Part shown: positions 47,086-60,003 of the stretch, in pieces | Numbering within the stretch: position 1 is the stretch's first letter | Layout of the letters: each line of letters begins with the position of its first letter | Assembly: GCF_000715075.1 (NCBI RefSeq) | Contig: NC_134082.1 | Span: 62,273,466 to 62,337,465, forward strand | Direction of reading: 5' to 3' | DNA length: 64,000 bases | Source of the DNA: Nicotiana tabacum | Lineage: Eukaryota > Streptophyta > Magnoliopsida > Solanales > Solanaceae | Made by a program: the position numbers and the translations under genes | The notes under the pieces: generated by a model | Seen by the model: the letters and a program-made list of their open reading frames with translations, nothing else | What the model was told of the DNA's origin: nothing | Database searches by the model: none

Positions 47086-47984
47086 TGCACTCTTTCTCAC
47101 CCAAACAATATGGGAATCAACAATAGACACAATAACATACCAGCAAGGGAATCAGCTATAACCAATATCGTTTCAACAGTTACTTCACATAATAAATCTC
47201 AACTTGAGCCAATGCTCAACAACGGTCAATTACCAAGAAATTATCACAAGTCTTGTCAACATTGATAATAATTAATTTAAGCATGAACAGTACATAATAG
47301 AATCACGACAATCATGGTATAAGACTCACGGGCATGCTTGACACCAACATATAGATACTCGTCACCACACCTATACCTCATACTCAACACTAACAGATAG
47401 AAATTAAGACCACAACACCTATTCCCTCAAGCTAAGGTTAGACCAAACACTTACCTCAATTCCACGGACAAAATCAAGCCTCAATTACCGCTTTACCTCT
47501 CGGTTCCACTTCCAATCTGCTTGTATCTAGTCATAATTTACTTAATAACATCAATAAATGCTAAATAAACCAATTCTAATGCATGAATATAAATTTCCCA
47601 ATGTTTTCCCCAAAGAGTCAAAAATCAAACCCGAGCCCGCTTGGTCAAAACTCGAAGTTCGAACCAAAACCTGACTACCCATTCATCCACGAACTCAAAT
47701 ATGCAATTGGTTTTGAAATCCGACCTCAATTTGAGGTCCAAATCCCCAAATTTTGAAAATCCTAATTTCTACCCAAGAACACCCAATTTCCCATGAAAAA
47801 CCCTAGATTTTGAAGTGAAATCATGTAAAAAGATTGAATAGATTGAAGAAAAAGAGTTAAGATTCTCTTACCTATGATTTGGGGAAGAACTTGCTCTAGA
47901 AAATCACCCTTAGTAGTTTAGGTTTTGAAATTTTGAAGAATGAAGTGAAAATCCCGTCTAAACTCTCACTTAACAGGCTACAGT

Positions 47985-48240
47985 TATCGCAATTGCGATC
48001 AGAGGTTGGCAATTGCGAACCCTTTGAATTACTGCTGCCTTTGCATTTGCGATGAAAATATCGCATTTGCGATGAAAATATCGCATTTGCGATAGAAGGG
48101 CCTTCGCAATTCTGGTCAAAACTTTGCATTTGCGAGGGTGGCCTGCCCAGGCCTGGTTCGCATTTGCGACATTATTGTCGCATTTCCCAGGCCTGCTCAC
48201 TTCGCAATTGTGAAGCCTGATCTCGTAATTGCGAGATCAA
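47985..48240. repeat. cluster of CGCAATTGCGA / CGCATTTGCGA palindromes in the LTR
   Basis: At least nine near-palindromic words, such as ATCGCAATTGCGAT and TCGCATTTGCGATGA. The other LTR has the same cluster at about 56045-56280, more decayed. Confidence 0.85.
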
Positions 48241-48927
48241 AGGCCTGTGCAAAATACCAGATACACCAGCTATGATTTTTCCACGTCTAAACACTCTGTA
48301 GCCTACCTCGGGGCTCTAAACCAAACATGCACTCAAGTCTAAAAACATCATACGGACTTGCTCGTGCAATCAAATCACCAAAATAATATCAACAACTATG
48401 AATTTAGCACCAACATTCATGAAATTCTTAAGAACATTGAAATTTTTATTTTCTCAACTATGAGTCCGATTTATACCAAATCAACTTCGATTCTTACCAA
48501 ATTTTATAGATTCGACTTAATTATTATTTTAAACCTATACCGAGCTCTGGAACCAAAATATGGGCTCGATACCATCAAGATCACACACCATTTCATTTCC
48601 AAAAGTCCTAATATTTTCCGACAAATACTTTTCTTTAAAAATTCTTTTCTCGGGGTAGGGACCTCGTAATTCGATTCCGGGCATATGTCCAAGTCCCATA
48701 TTTTACTATGGACCCTACGGGACCATCAAATCATGGGACCGGTCCGTTTACCAAAAATATTGACCGAAGTCAATTTTTCTTATATTCCACATAAAAGCTT
48801 TCCTGAAACACGTCCAGATCGTGCACACAAATCGAGGAGAAAGAAAATAAGGTTTTCAAGGCCTCGGAATCCGGGTTTGGGTCCTAAAAATACAAGATGA
48901 CCCTTTTGGTCATCACATTCTCCACAT

Positions 48928-51900
48928 CTAAAACAACCGTTCATCCTCGAACGGACATAAAAAAGTACTTGAGTCAGTGAAAAGATAGGGATATCGGCTT
49001 CGCATATCAGACTCGGACTCCCAGGTCGCCGCCTCAACAGGCTGACCTCTCCACTATACACGAACTGAAGGGAAACTTTTCGATCTCAACTGACGAACCT
49101 GCCGGTCTAGAATAGCTACCGGCTCCTCCTCATAGGTTAAGTCCTTTTCCAACTAGTTAGTGTTGAAGTCTAACACGTGGGATGGATCGCCGTGATACTT
49201 TCGAAGCATGGACACATGAAACATTGGGTGCACAACTGATAAACTCGGCAGCAACGCAAGTCTGTAAGCCACCTCTTCAACTCGATCAAGAACTCAAAAG
49301 GTTCGATGAACCTAGGGCTTAGAGTGCCCTTCTTCCTAAGTCTCATCAAGCCCTTCATGGGCGACACCTGAAGCAACACTCGCTCTTTGACCATGAATGC
49401 CACATCACAAACCTTACAGTCAACATAACTCTTTTGCCTAGACTGAGCTGTACGAAGCCTATCCTGAATGATCTTAACCTTGTCCAAGGCATCCTGTACC
49501 AAATCTGTACCCAACAACCGAGCCTCCCTCGGCTCAAACCACCCAACTAGCGATCGATGTCGTCTAGCATAAGGTGACAACTATCTGGATGCTCAACTGA
49601 TAGCTATTGTTGTAGGCAAACTTCGCTAATGGCAAGAACTGATCCCACAAACCTCCAAAGTCAATAACGCATACTCGGAGCATATCCTCCAAGATCTGAA
49701 TAGTACGCTCGGACTGTCTATCCGTCTGAGGATGGAATGTTGTGCTCAACTCAACCCGCGTACCTAACTCACGCTGTACTGCCCTACAGAAATATGAGGT
49801 AAACTGCGCACCTCTGTCAGAAATGATAGACACGGGCATACCATGAAGATGAAAAATCTCTCGGATATAGATCTCAGCTAATCTCTCAGAAGAATAGGAG
49901 ACTGCCATGGGAATTAAATGTGCTGACTTAGTCAGCCTATCAACAATAACCCATACCGCATTGAACTTCCTCTGAGTCTGTGAGAGTCCAACAACGAAGT
50001 CCATAGTGATACACTCCCACTTCCACTCAGGAATCTCAATCTTCTGAAACAAACCACCAGGTCTCTAATGCTTGTACTTTACCAACTAACAATTCAAACA
50101 CCGAGCTACATAAGCAACAATATCCGTCTTCATCCTCCTCCACCAATAATGTTGCCGTAAATCCTGATACATCTTAGCGACATCCGGATGAATAGAATAC
50201 CGGAAACTATGGGCCTCCTCTAGAATCAACTCACAAAGTCCATCCACATTAGGCACACAAACTTGACCCTGTATCCTCAAAACTCCATCATCTCCAACTG
50301 TAACCTGCTTGGCACCACCGTGCCACACTGTGTCCCTAAGGACTAGCAAGTGAGGATCATCATACTGCTGATCCCTGATACGCTCAAATAATGAAGAACG
50401 AGCGACTGTGCAAGCTAGAACATGGTTGGCTCAGAAACATCCAACCTCACAAACTGATTGGCTAAAGCCTGAACATCCAAAGCAAGCAGTCTCTCACCGA
50501 CCGGAATATACATAAGGCTACCATACTGGCTGACTTCCTACTCAAAGCATCGGCCACTACATTGGCCTTCCCTAGATGATTCAAGATGGTGATATCATAG
50601 TCTTTCAATAGCTCCAACCACCTTCTCTGCCTCAAATTTAGCTCCTTCTGCTTGAATAAATACTCTAGACTCTTGTGATCAATGAACACCTCACATGACA
50701 CACCATATAAATAATGCCTCCAAATCTTCAGCGCATGAACAATGACTGCTAGCTCCAAATTATGAACTGGATAATTATTCTCGTGAATCTTTAACTGTCG
50801 CGAAACATATGCAATAACCTTCCCATTCTGCATCAACACCGCACCAAGTCCAATACGAGATGCATCACAATATACCATATATGACCCTGAACATGTGGGC
50901 AATACCAACACCGGCGCTGTAGTCAAAGCTGTCTTGAGCTTCTGAAAGCTCGCCTCACACTCGTCCGACCACCTAAACTGGGCACCTTTCTGGGTCAACC
51001 TGGTCATCAGGGCTGCTATAGATGAAAACTCCTCCACAAACCGATGGTAATAACCCGCCAAACCTAAGAAACTTCGGATCTCTGTAGCTTATGTGGGTCT
51101 AGGCCAGTCTTTGACTGCCTTTATCTTCTTCGGATCCACCTGAATACCCTCTACTGCTACAATGTGACCCAAGAAGGCAACTGAACTCAACCAAAACTCA
51201 CACTTCGAAAACATAGCATACAACTGACTGTCTCTCAAAGTCTGAAGAACGACTCGAAGATGCTGCTCATGCTCTTCTCTACTGCGCGAGGAGATCGAAA
51301 TATCATCAATGAAGAAAATCACAAAGGAATCCAGATAAGGCTTGAACACCCGGTTCATCAAATCCATAAAAGCGGTGGGGGCATTCGTCAACCCAAATGA
51401 CATCACTAAGAACTCATAATGCCCGTACCGAGTGCAAAAAGCTATCTTAGGGACATCGGATGCCCTAATCCTCAACTGATGGTAGCTAGATCTCAAATCA
51501 ATCTTCAAAAATACTTTGGCACCTTGAAGCTGATCAAACAAATCATCAATCCTTGGCAATAGATATTTGTTCTTGATAGTGACCTTGTTCAACTATCGAT
51601 AATCTATACATCTCCTCATCGACCCATCCTTCTTCTTAACAAACAACACCGGCGCACCCCAGGATGAGACACTAGGTTTATTAAAGCCCTTATCAAGCAA
51701 GTCTAGCAGCTTCTCCTTCTATTCTTTCAACTCTGGCAGGGCCATACGATATGGCGGAATAGAAATGGGCTGAGTGCCCAGAGCCAAATCAATGCAAAAG
51801 TCAATATCCCTGTTAGGTGGCATCCTCGACAGATCTGCAGGAAAAACTTCTGGAAACTCCCGAACAACTGGTACGGAATCCATTGAAGGAACCTCAGCAC

Positions 51901-53958
51901 TAGAATCACGAACATATGCCAAGTAAGCCAAATACCCCTTTTCAACCATATGCCGAGCCTTCATATAAGAAACAACCCTACTGATAGAATGACCAGGAGC
52001 CCTCTCCACTCCAATCGAGGTAGACCCAACAAGGCTAAGGTCACGGTCTTGGTGTGATAGTCCAATATGGCATGATAAGGTGACAACCAATCCATCCCCA
52101 ATATGACATCAAAATCAACCATATCCAAAAGTAAGAGATCTACACGGGTCTTAAGACCCCCAATAATGACCACACACGAGCGATAGACACGATCTACAAT
52201 AATAGAATCACCCATAGGTGTGGACACATATACGAGAGCACTCAAAGAATCATGAGGCACAATCAAATACGTAGCAAAATAAGATGACACATAGGAGTAT
52301 ATAGACCCTGGATCAAATAGAACTGAAGCATCTCTACTGTAAACTGAAACCGTACCTATGATAATAGTATCGGATACCTCGACCTCAGGCTTGGCTGGGA
52401 AAGAATAACATCTAGGCTGGGTCCTACCACTCTGAACTATATCCCCAGGATGTCCTCCTGCTAGCTGGCCTCCACCTCTAGCAGCCTGACCTCCACCTCT
52501 AACGGCCTGACCTCCACCTCTAACACCTTGACCTCTACCTATACCTGCCTAACCCCTACCTCTAGCTAGCCGAGTGGGAGATGGAACACCCGGTGTCTGA
52601 ACCATGGCACGAGAACTCTAATGCTGAGAACTGCTCGATGCTCGGGGACAAAATCTAGCAATGTGCCTCGGATCGCCACAAGTATAACAAGTCCTTGGCT
52701 GTTGGGACTGCTGGCCTTAAAACTGACCTTGACAGCTTGAGTAACCACCATAAAAACTCTGGAGCGGAGGTGCACTGATAGGAGCTGGTGGTGCACTATA
52801 GGGTAGCTGATTAGAATACTGCATATGAGAACCACGACCACCTGGAGCACCGTGAGAAGCCTGTAGTGCTGAATGAAACGGCCTTGGAGAATGGCCTCTA
52901 CCAAAAGAATCCCTGACTACATACGAGGTACCAATGAACCCGCCAGAATTACGAGGCCTCTTGTCAGACCCCTGACCACTCCCCTGTGATAGAACTATCT
53001 CAATTGGCCTGGCCACATTGGCTGCATCCTAGAAGGAAATCTCACTCCCTGTCTCCTTAGCCATCTGCAATCTAATAGGCTGAGCTAGTCCCTCAATAAA
53101 CCTCCTTACCCTCTCTCTCGGTGGGAAGTATAAGAAGAGCATGACAGGTCAAGTTAATAAATCTGGTCTCGTACTGAGTGACGGTCATAGAACCCTGCTA
53201 GAGACGCTCAAACTGCCTCCGATAGTCCTCCATCTGAGTGATATGAAGAAACTTCTCCAGAAATAGCTGAGGGAATTGATCCCAAGTCAAAGCCGGTAAC
53301 ACAGTTGGTCTAGCCTAACAATAATCCCTTCACCAAGTCTTGGCAAAACCTGACAGACGAAAAGCAGCAAAGTCGACCCTATTGATCTTTACTATCCCCA
53401 TGTTCCGTAGAACCTCGTGATAGCTATCCAAGTAATCCTGGGGATCCTCTGAGGATGTACCGCCATATGTGGTAGTAAAAGCTTGGTGAACCTGTCTAGT
53501 CTCCACAAGGCATCAGCAGACATAGCTGATCCATTACTGTTCTAAGCTATAATACCCAGCTAGACTACCCCAACTGGCTGAGCTGCTGGAGTCTGAAACT
53601 GAGGAGCCATCTACTCCAGAGTGCGAGTAGCGGGAATCTTTGCTCCTCCTCCAGCCCGAGAGACGGCTGGTGCTACAGGAAGTATGCCCGCCTGAGTGAC
53701 ACTCTCCATAAGGCCTATTAGACGAACCAGAGCATCTTGGAGTACCAACGTGGTGATGAACCCCTCTGGAACCTGAGCTAGCCCTGTTGGAACTGTCTAG
53801 GCCGGAACCTCCTCCTCAAACTCTACCTGAGGGTCCACTACTGGTGCTGCTGCTCGAGCTCTAGGTCGAGCCCTGCCTCGGCCTCTGCCCCTCATAGGAG
53901 CTGCCACTAGGGGCTCGGGCTGCTGGTCAGCTGATGAAGCAGTACGTGTTCTCACCAT
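48928..53958 (-). pseudogene. chromovirus gag-pol polyprotein with chromodomain, broken
   Basis: Start MVRTRTASSADQQPEP at 53958. Gag: an Arg/Gly-rich N-terminus (MRGRGRGRARPRARAA) and a CCHC knuckle CYTCGDPRHIARFC near 52650-52690, followed by RGGGQ repeats near 52450-52560. Protease: LFDPGSIYSYVSSYF and DVILGMDWLSPYHA (52100-52310). [28 protein letters not shown] and [10 protein letters not shown] (51089-51700). RNase [16 protein letters not shown] and ADALSRKS (50500-50950). Integrase: H2C2 zinc region near 50090-50200, then TMDFVVGL, SDRGAQFTS and SERTIQILEDML, with D, D, E all kept (49560-50050). Chromodomain: GQPVEAATWESESDM near 49000-49060, ending FEDERLF. Stops (RT start YR-stop-LNKV near 51593; V-stop-W in the chromodomain near 49056) and several shifts make it inactive. 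Confidence 0.92.
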
Positions 53959-54142
53959 CTGCGAAGGAACACAGTGGAAGTTCAATTAGCATTGAGAAAT
54001 CAAGTCGCATGATAGAAAAGAATTGATGTGAAGTTTTTTCCTAAACTTTGTAACCTCTGGGGAATAAGCACAGACGTCTCCGTACCGATCCCTCAGACTC
54101 TACCTAGCTTTTTCATGAATTGTGAGACCTAAGCAACTTAGA

Positions 54143-54154
54143 GCTCTGATACCA
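54143..54154 (-). other. primer-binding site (initiator tRNA-Met)
   Basis: Minus strand TGGTATCAGAGC, three bases from the 5' LTR end. Confidence 0.92.
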
Positions 54155-54157
54155 ACT

Positions 54158-57006
54158 TGTCACAACCCAGATTTTTCACCCTCGGGAGTCGTGATGGCGC
54201 CTACTCGTAAAAGCTAGGCAAGCCGACAACTTAAAGTTTTTACCACCATTTTCATTAATCAAACAGAATCAGATATTAGCTAAGCAGAATAATTAAGAAA
54301 TGGGGAAGTAATATAGCAGTGCCACAACTCAAGTACATAACTACCCCATAGAATCTGGTGTTACAATCCATGAACGACTAAGATTTACTACAAATATAAG
54401 TCTAAAAGAAGTACAACTATTCTCGAAATAGAAAAGACAACAGAAAACTAAAGCGAGGAAAGGGGACTTCAGGCTCTGCGGACTCCAGCAGATCTACCTT
54501 GGTCTCCTTGGACTGAAGGCATCCACCTCAAGCTACTTACAAGGTCCGGTACAGAGATCTACACAAAAAGTGTAGAGTGCAGTATCAGTACAACCGACCC
54601 TATGTACTGATAAGTGTCGAGCCTAACCTCGGCAAAGTAGTGACAAGGCTAGGACACGACAACTATATAAACATGTGCAGTTAAATCATATAAAAACAGA
54701 ACGAAAATGATAGAAATTAACAGATAGAGATGGGAAGGGGGACATGCTGTGGGGGAATATCAAATTCTAACAGTAATTTAGTAGAGAAGCATAAAGAACA
54801 CCATATTTGTATCAACTGAAATAATGAAACAATGACACATGCACAACATCACCCTTCGTGCTTTTACTCTCGTCCTCACCATAAGAAACAATAGAATCAG
54901 CACGGCATCACTCTTCGTGCATTAACTCTCATAATCATGGCACGACATCACCCTTCGTGCCTTAACTCTCACAATATCGGCATGGCATCACCCTTCGTGT
55001 ATTAGCTCTCAAATCATGGCACGACATCACCCTTCGTGCATTAACAATCACAATATCGGCACGACAACACCCTTCATGCGTTAACACTCACTCACAATAT
55101 CATGCATGACATCACCCTTCATGCTTTACACTCTTCCTCACCCAAACAATAGAAACAATACGTCCCGACAAGAGAATCAATAAGAGAAACAATAATATCC
55201 CGGCAAGGGAATAAGCTATAACCAAAATCATTTCAACAATTACTTCATAAAATAAATCTCAACTTGAGCAAATGCTCAACAATGATCAATTACCAAAAAT
55301 TATCTTAAGTCCTGTTCAACATTGATAATCATCAATTTAAGCATGAAGAGTACATAATAGAGTTACGACAATCATGGTATAAGACTCACGAGCATTCCTG
55401 ACACCAACGTATAGATACTCGTCACCACACCTATACGTCGTACTCAATGCTAACATGTAGCAAATAAGAACAGAACTCCTATTCCCTCAAGCTAAGGTTA
55501 GACAAAACACTTACCTCAATTCCACGGACAAAAATAAAGCCTCAATTACCGTTTTACCTCTCGGTTCCACTTCCAATCCGCTTGTATCTAGTCATAATTT
55601 ACTTAATAACATCAATAAACGCAAAATAAACCAATTCTAATGCATGAATATAAATTTTCCAATGTTTTTCCAAAAAGTCAAAAATCGAACTCGGGCCTGC
55701 TTGGTCAAAACTCGAAGTTCGAACCAAAACCTGACTACCCATTCATCCACGAACTCAAATATGCAATTGGTTTTGAAATCCGACCTCAATTTGAGGTCCA
55801 AATCCCAAATTTTGAAAATTCTAATTTCTACCCAAGAACACCCAATTTCCCATGAAAAACACTAGATTTTGAAGTGAAATCATGTAAAAATATGAAATAA
55901 ATTGAAGAAAAAGAGTTAAGATTCTACTACCTATGATTTGGAGAAGAACTTGCTCTAGAAAAATCGCCCTTAGTAGTTTAGGTTTTGAAATTTTGAAGAA
56001 TGAAGTGAAAATCCCATCTAAACTCTCACTTAACAGGCTGCAGTTATCGCAATTGCGATCAGGGGCTGGCAAATGTGAACCCTTTGAATTACTACAGCCT
56101 TCACATTTGCGATGAAAATGTCGTATTTGCAACAGAAGGGACTTCACAATTCTGGCCAAAACTTCCCATTTGCGAGGGTGGCTTGGCCAGGCGTGGGTCG
56201 CATCTGTGACATTATTGTCGCATTTCCTAGGCATGCTCACTTCGCAATAGCGAAGACTGATCTCGCAATTGCGAGATCAGAGGCCTGTGCAAAATACCAA
56301 ATACACCATCTATGATTTTTCCAAGTCCAAACACTCCGTAGCCTATCCAAAACTCACCCGCACCCTCGGGGCTCTAAACCAAACATGCACACAAGTCTAA
56401 AAACATCATACGGACTTGCTCGTGCAATCAAATCATCAAATTAACATCAACAACTATGAATTTGGCACCAAAATTCATGAAATTCTTAAGAACATTGAAA
56501 TTTCCATTTTCTCAACTATGGGTCCGATTTATACCAAATCAACTCCGATTCTTACCAAATTTCACAGATTCGGCTTTGTTATTATTTTAAACCTGTACCA
56601 GGCTCCGAAACCAAAATACGGGATCGATACCATCAAGATCACACACCATTTCATTTCCAAAAGTCCTTATATTTTCCAACAAATAATTTTCTTTAAAAAT
56701 TCTTTTCTCAGGCTGGGGACCTCGGAATTCGATTTCGGGTATACGTCCAAGTCCCATATTTTACTACAGATCTTACGGGACCGTCAAATCATGGGTCCAG
56801 GTCCGTTTACCAAAAATATCGACCGAAGTCAATTTTAATCAATTTTAAGGCCAAAATCAATCTTTTTCTTAAATTCCACATAAAAGCTTTCCGAAAACGT
56901 GCCCGGACCGTTTACGCAAATCAAGGAGAAAGGAAATGAGGTTTTCAAGGCTTCGAAACCCAGATTCGGGTTCTAAAAATATAAAATGACCCTTTGGGTC
57001 ATTACA
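54158..57006 (-). repeat. 5' LTR of the chromovirus (2849 bp)
   Basis: Partner of 46120-48917. Starts (minus strand) TGTAATGACC at 57006 and ends TTGTGACA at 54158. Confidence 0.9.
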
Positions 57007-58969
57007 TGGTTCAAAAATAGCATCCACTTGTCTTGACTTTCATTGTCACAGATGGCAAAAGCTAGTGGAAATATTTGTCCATTGGCATATACTGCAACGA
57101 CGATCAACAGCTTAATATCATACTTTTTATGGACATGAGTACCGTCTATGGAAATTACCGAATGGCAATGCACAAAACCATCAATTGCTGGTTTAAATGC
57201 CCAGAACACGTATCTGAATATATATTCCAGGATTCCTGCACTCCGTTCAAGCTTCCATTCAATAACAGTCCCGGGGTTGAAGTGTTTCAGCGTGGCCATG
57301 TACCTGGGTAAAGATGCAAATGACTTATCCTAGTCACCATAAATAATTTCAAATGCACGTTTCGCCCGAGATATGCCTTTTTTTATAATAGTACACCCAT
57401 ATTCCTGGTGGATGGATGTAATACACTCTTTGATCTTGTACCTAATGGACACTTCAATGTGTGGAATCAGTTGAAGAGAAATCAAGTCAACATCCAAGTT
57501 GAAGTGATTCCCATTGAATGTGTTCATTTCACAAACATATGTGCCAATATATTTACCCACTTTCCACAACCCTGTTTCCTTCTTCGTCGCACGCAACATC
57601 TAGTGACAATCCGTAAACCATCTATGGCAAACAACCTTGTATACCTCCAGACTTGACTCACATACAATCATCTCACGACACTCTCTTACGCTGTACATTT
57701 TACAAGCCCTGGTTAGGCGAGCTTTATTGGGAAAAAATATGCCCTTTGCCAGCACTATTGGTCTAGACTCATCTCATATTGCTGTCCGAATTTCGTCAAG
57801 ATCCCTTGTGAGGGCATCCATATCAGGCATACTTGGCAAATTATCAAGGTAGGGAATATGCTTTGAATGAAACGGCACGTGGGACTCGTACACTCTTGGT
57901 CTAATGGGAGGTGGAGCATGCTCCCTCATCAGTTCAGGTTCAACATTCTCTTCCTCCTCATCATCACCCTTGTTAGGAAAGGGTATGTCATCTCCATATT
58001 CATTGGCATTGTTGTCATAATAACTATTATCTTCCTGACTCTATGCATTTACCAAATCCCGAGTAAATATGTCGTCTACGAGCAATTGAGTGAGGTCAGG
58101 ACCATCAACTTGCTAATTTTCACTGCACAAATAACAAAATAATAAGCTACTCAAATTGATAAATACTTTACATATAGCTATATCACTTCACTTATAAGTT
58201 GTAATGTATTGACATTCCATGATGGATATTATCCTGTTGGTGATAACTACCGGATGGACCACCGTGATCCAACACACCAAAACTATGCATATTCCAACTG
58301 GTTGTGGGTTCATAACTTGTAAAATTTATATCTAGACGGTACCCTATGTGGAATATATGAGTGTTAATACAAATTCAATATGACAAAAATAAACATCGTA
58401 ACACAGAGGAAAATTGAAGTTTACCAGTCGTCTTGTGGATTATGTAAAGTAGGAGAGAAATTATTTCCTCGCTCCTCGTTCACTCATGGAGATAAGTTTA
58501 GATTTGGCCAAACTCTTTCAGTCGGAACCTGTTGGGCTAAAACTACTCCAGAATAACCACCCGATGATTGAGGATTATCGTTTCTTTGCGCAATGTCATT
58601 ATTGCGAATGTCTTCATGCTTCACGTACATTTCCAACATTTTTATCAAAATAAATTTTCGGTATTCATCCGGAGTCCCCAAAAAATCTCTCATAGTTTCA
58701 TCATCCTCGATGTTAAACTTAGTGTAACAAGAAACCCCTTGCGGAGTCATAGAATATGGATATCTTCCGATTATTTTAAGATTCACCGAACGTTTGCTCA
58801 ACCTCATTTTATTCCATAACAATGATACTAGTCTATCGTACTCCATTATAAGTGGCAACTTAACATGATTCTGTGGAGAAACATTATAGCGCACTGAGTT
58901 ATTCGCCACCACAACCTCACCCCCCCCCCCCCAATATAATGAAACCCTTACTTTTCGCTCTTCAGACAT
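57007..58969 (-). pseudogene. MURA-type MULE transposase, N-terminal half
   Basis: ATG at 58967-58969 opens MSEERKVRVSLYWGGGG; an in-frame ATG also lies at 59056 just inside the inverted repeat. The Gly run is coded by a poly-C tract at 58920-58932 that looks expanded. First exon block to about 58484, with YPYSMTPQGVSCYTKF and LIKMLEMYVKH. A likely exon near 58200-58325 holds SYHQQDNIHHGMS. A further exon starts at 58122 after TTTGTGCAG, with an acidic stretch (GDDEEEENVEPEL), then ACKMYSVRECREMIV, the MuDR-like region. After that come EWKLERSAGILEYIFRYVFW and the transposase core FVHCHSVISIDGTHVHKKYD with the first catalytic Asp, ANGQIFPLAFAICDNE and KWMLFLNH, where the chromovirus begins. 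Stops are near 57330, 57600, 57775 and 58043. Confidence 0.88.
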
Positions 58970-59059
58970 TATGAAAAAAGCTAGAGAATTTAACAAGAAG
59001 TTTGAGTATTTCTGAATAATTTTTCTCAAAACCCTTAACGCATTTAAATAAGGCAATGC

Positions 59060-59456
59060 CCAATCTGCGGGGGTGGGGGGGGGGTCAAATTTTTGGAAGT
59101 AAAACGCAATTTAAAAGGGCGTTTTACATATTTGAATTATTGTTATGTCAGTTAAGCACATAAAAGTTATTGGTGGGTCCACAAACATGTAAAACGTGGT
59201 TTATTACTGTGTTTTATATAAAACATAGTAACGAACCGCGCTTTAAATAGTTGACTTATCAACTTCCAGGTAAAGCACTGTATTAAAACGCGTTTATATA
59301 AAATGCAGTAATAAACTGCGTTTTACCTTAACGTCCCAAATGGCCATTAAGGTAAAACGCTGTTCATAACCGCATTTTATATATTTTGTTAACTATATTT
59401 TTTCTACCTAAATAAATATTTTGAGTCAAAAACACAATATTTCGGTTTCGGACTCC
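59060..59456 (-). repeat. right terminal inverted repeat of the MULE
   Basis: Reverse complement of the left repeat. Runs from the poly-G/GGGGGTGG block (59069-59084) to CGGACTCC. Target duplication ATTTTTTAC follows at 59457-59465. Confidence 0.88.
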
Positions 59457-59611
59457 ATTTTTTACAAGACTAGCTAGGAACAAAAAAATTCAAAAACCTG
59501 AGGCTTTCGTGTAGGACCTAAAACTTAGCAGCTTCAAATACGCCGTGAAAATGATGATTATGAGAAGGACTTAAATTATATACGCTGACGCTGTAAAGTA
59601 CTTCTACACAA

Positions 59612-60003
59612 CAAGGGCGGCTGGTCAATTTTGTGTCCTAAAGCCAAACTTTATGAGGGGCCTTAATTTTTTAATTTTTATTTATTTGAAATCTATTTTT
59701 TTAGATTTTCTTAGATACAAAGTTATAAATAATTTTCTTATATTTAATAACTCCTAATAAGTATTTCTCAATTGACAATATAGCTAATCCATTTAACCTT
59801 TCTTGTGACATTTTTGTTCTTAGGAAAGATTTTATCAATTTTAATTTTGAAAACTTCTTTCCGCTGAAGCAACGGTAACATGAGTTATTAACATTGTTCC
59901 AAAAGCAATTTAGGCTTTTGGAAAAGAACTAAATCTTTTTGTTTGATTAAGTGTATCAATTAAACTGTTATCTTCTAATTGTACTATTTTCCTTAATATT
60001 TTT
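59612..60003 (-). mobile_element. 3' end of an hAT transposon: transposase dimerisation domain and terminal repeat
   Basis: Minus strand reads MLITHVTVASAERSF, then after a one-base deletion KLKLIKSFLRTKMSQERLNG, LAILSIEKYLLGV and FVSKKI, stop at 59701-59703. The V-A-S-A-E-R-x-F-S-K-L-K and SQERLNGLAxLSIE blocks are the hAT C-terminal dimerisation domain of the plant TTF-type zinc-finger hAT group. The element end is probably CAAGGGCGGCTGG at 59612, close to the MITE end at 32921. The chromovirus LTR at 60004 cuts it, so the rest of the hAT should lie beyond the window. Confidence 0.82.

Larger units (their letters stand above)
46120..48917 (-). repeat. 3' LTR of the chromovirus (2798 bp)
   Basis: Ends (minus strand) TCGTGACA at 46120 and starts TGTGATGACC at 48917. 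Includes a seven-copy GACATCACCCTTCGTGCATT array at 46803-47085 and a TCGCAATTGCGA cluster at 47985-48240. Confidence 0.9.
46120..57006 (-). mobile_element. chromovirus (Ty3/gypsy, Tekay/Del-like), complete structure, inserted in the MULE transposase
   Basis: Minus-strand element: 5' LTR 54158-57006, primer site 54143-54154, gag-pol 48928-53958, 3' LTR 46120-48917. Total 10,887 bp. It splits the transposase codon run FLNH/QHVVTQH. Host bases resume with a one-base overlap, and four expected bases are missing, so no clean 5-bp duplication remains. The LTRs differ by about 13 changes in the first 205 aligned bases (by eye). Chromodomain at the end of pol and integrase after RNase H place it with the chromoviruses; the Tekay/Del placement is from memory. 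Confidence 0.92.
39190..59456. mobile_element. Mutator-like element (MULE) carrying PMD, GRF-zinc-finger and MURA genes; interrupted by a chromovirus
   Basis: Terminal inverted repeats of about 0.4 kb (39190-39578 and 59060-59456) end in GAGTCCG/CGGACTC. They are flanked by the perfect 9-bp duplication ATTTTTTAC (39181-39189 and 59457-59465), the Mutator signature. Inside, left to right: repeat arrays, a PMD gene (plus), a GRF zinc-finger gene (minus), a repeat cluster, and the transposase gene (minus), which starts just inside the right inverted repeat. A 10,887-bp chromovirus (46120-57006) splits the transposase, so the MULE itself is about 9.4 kb. PMD genes are known riders of plant MULEs and gypsy elements. 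All three genes are damaged. Confidence 0.93.
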
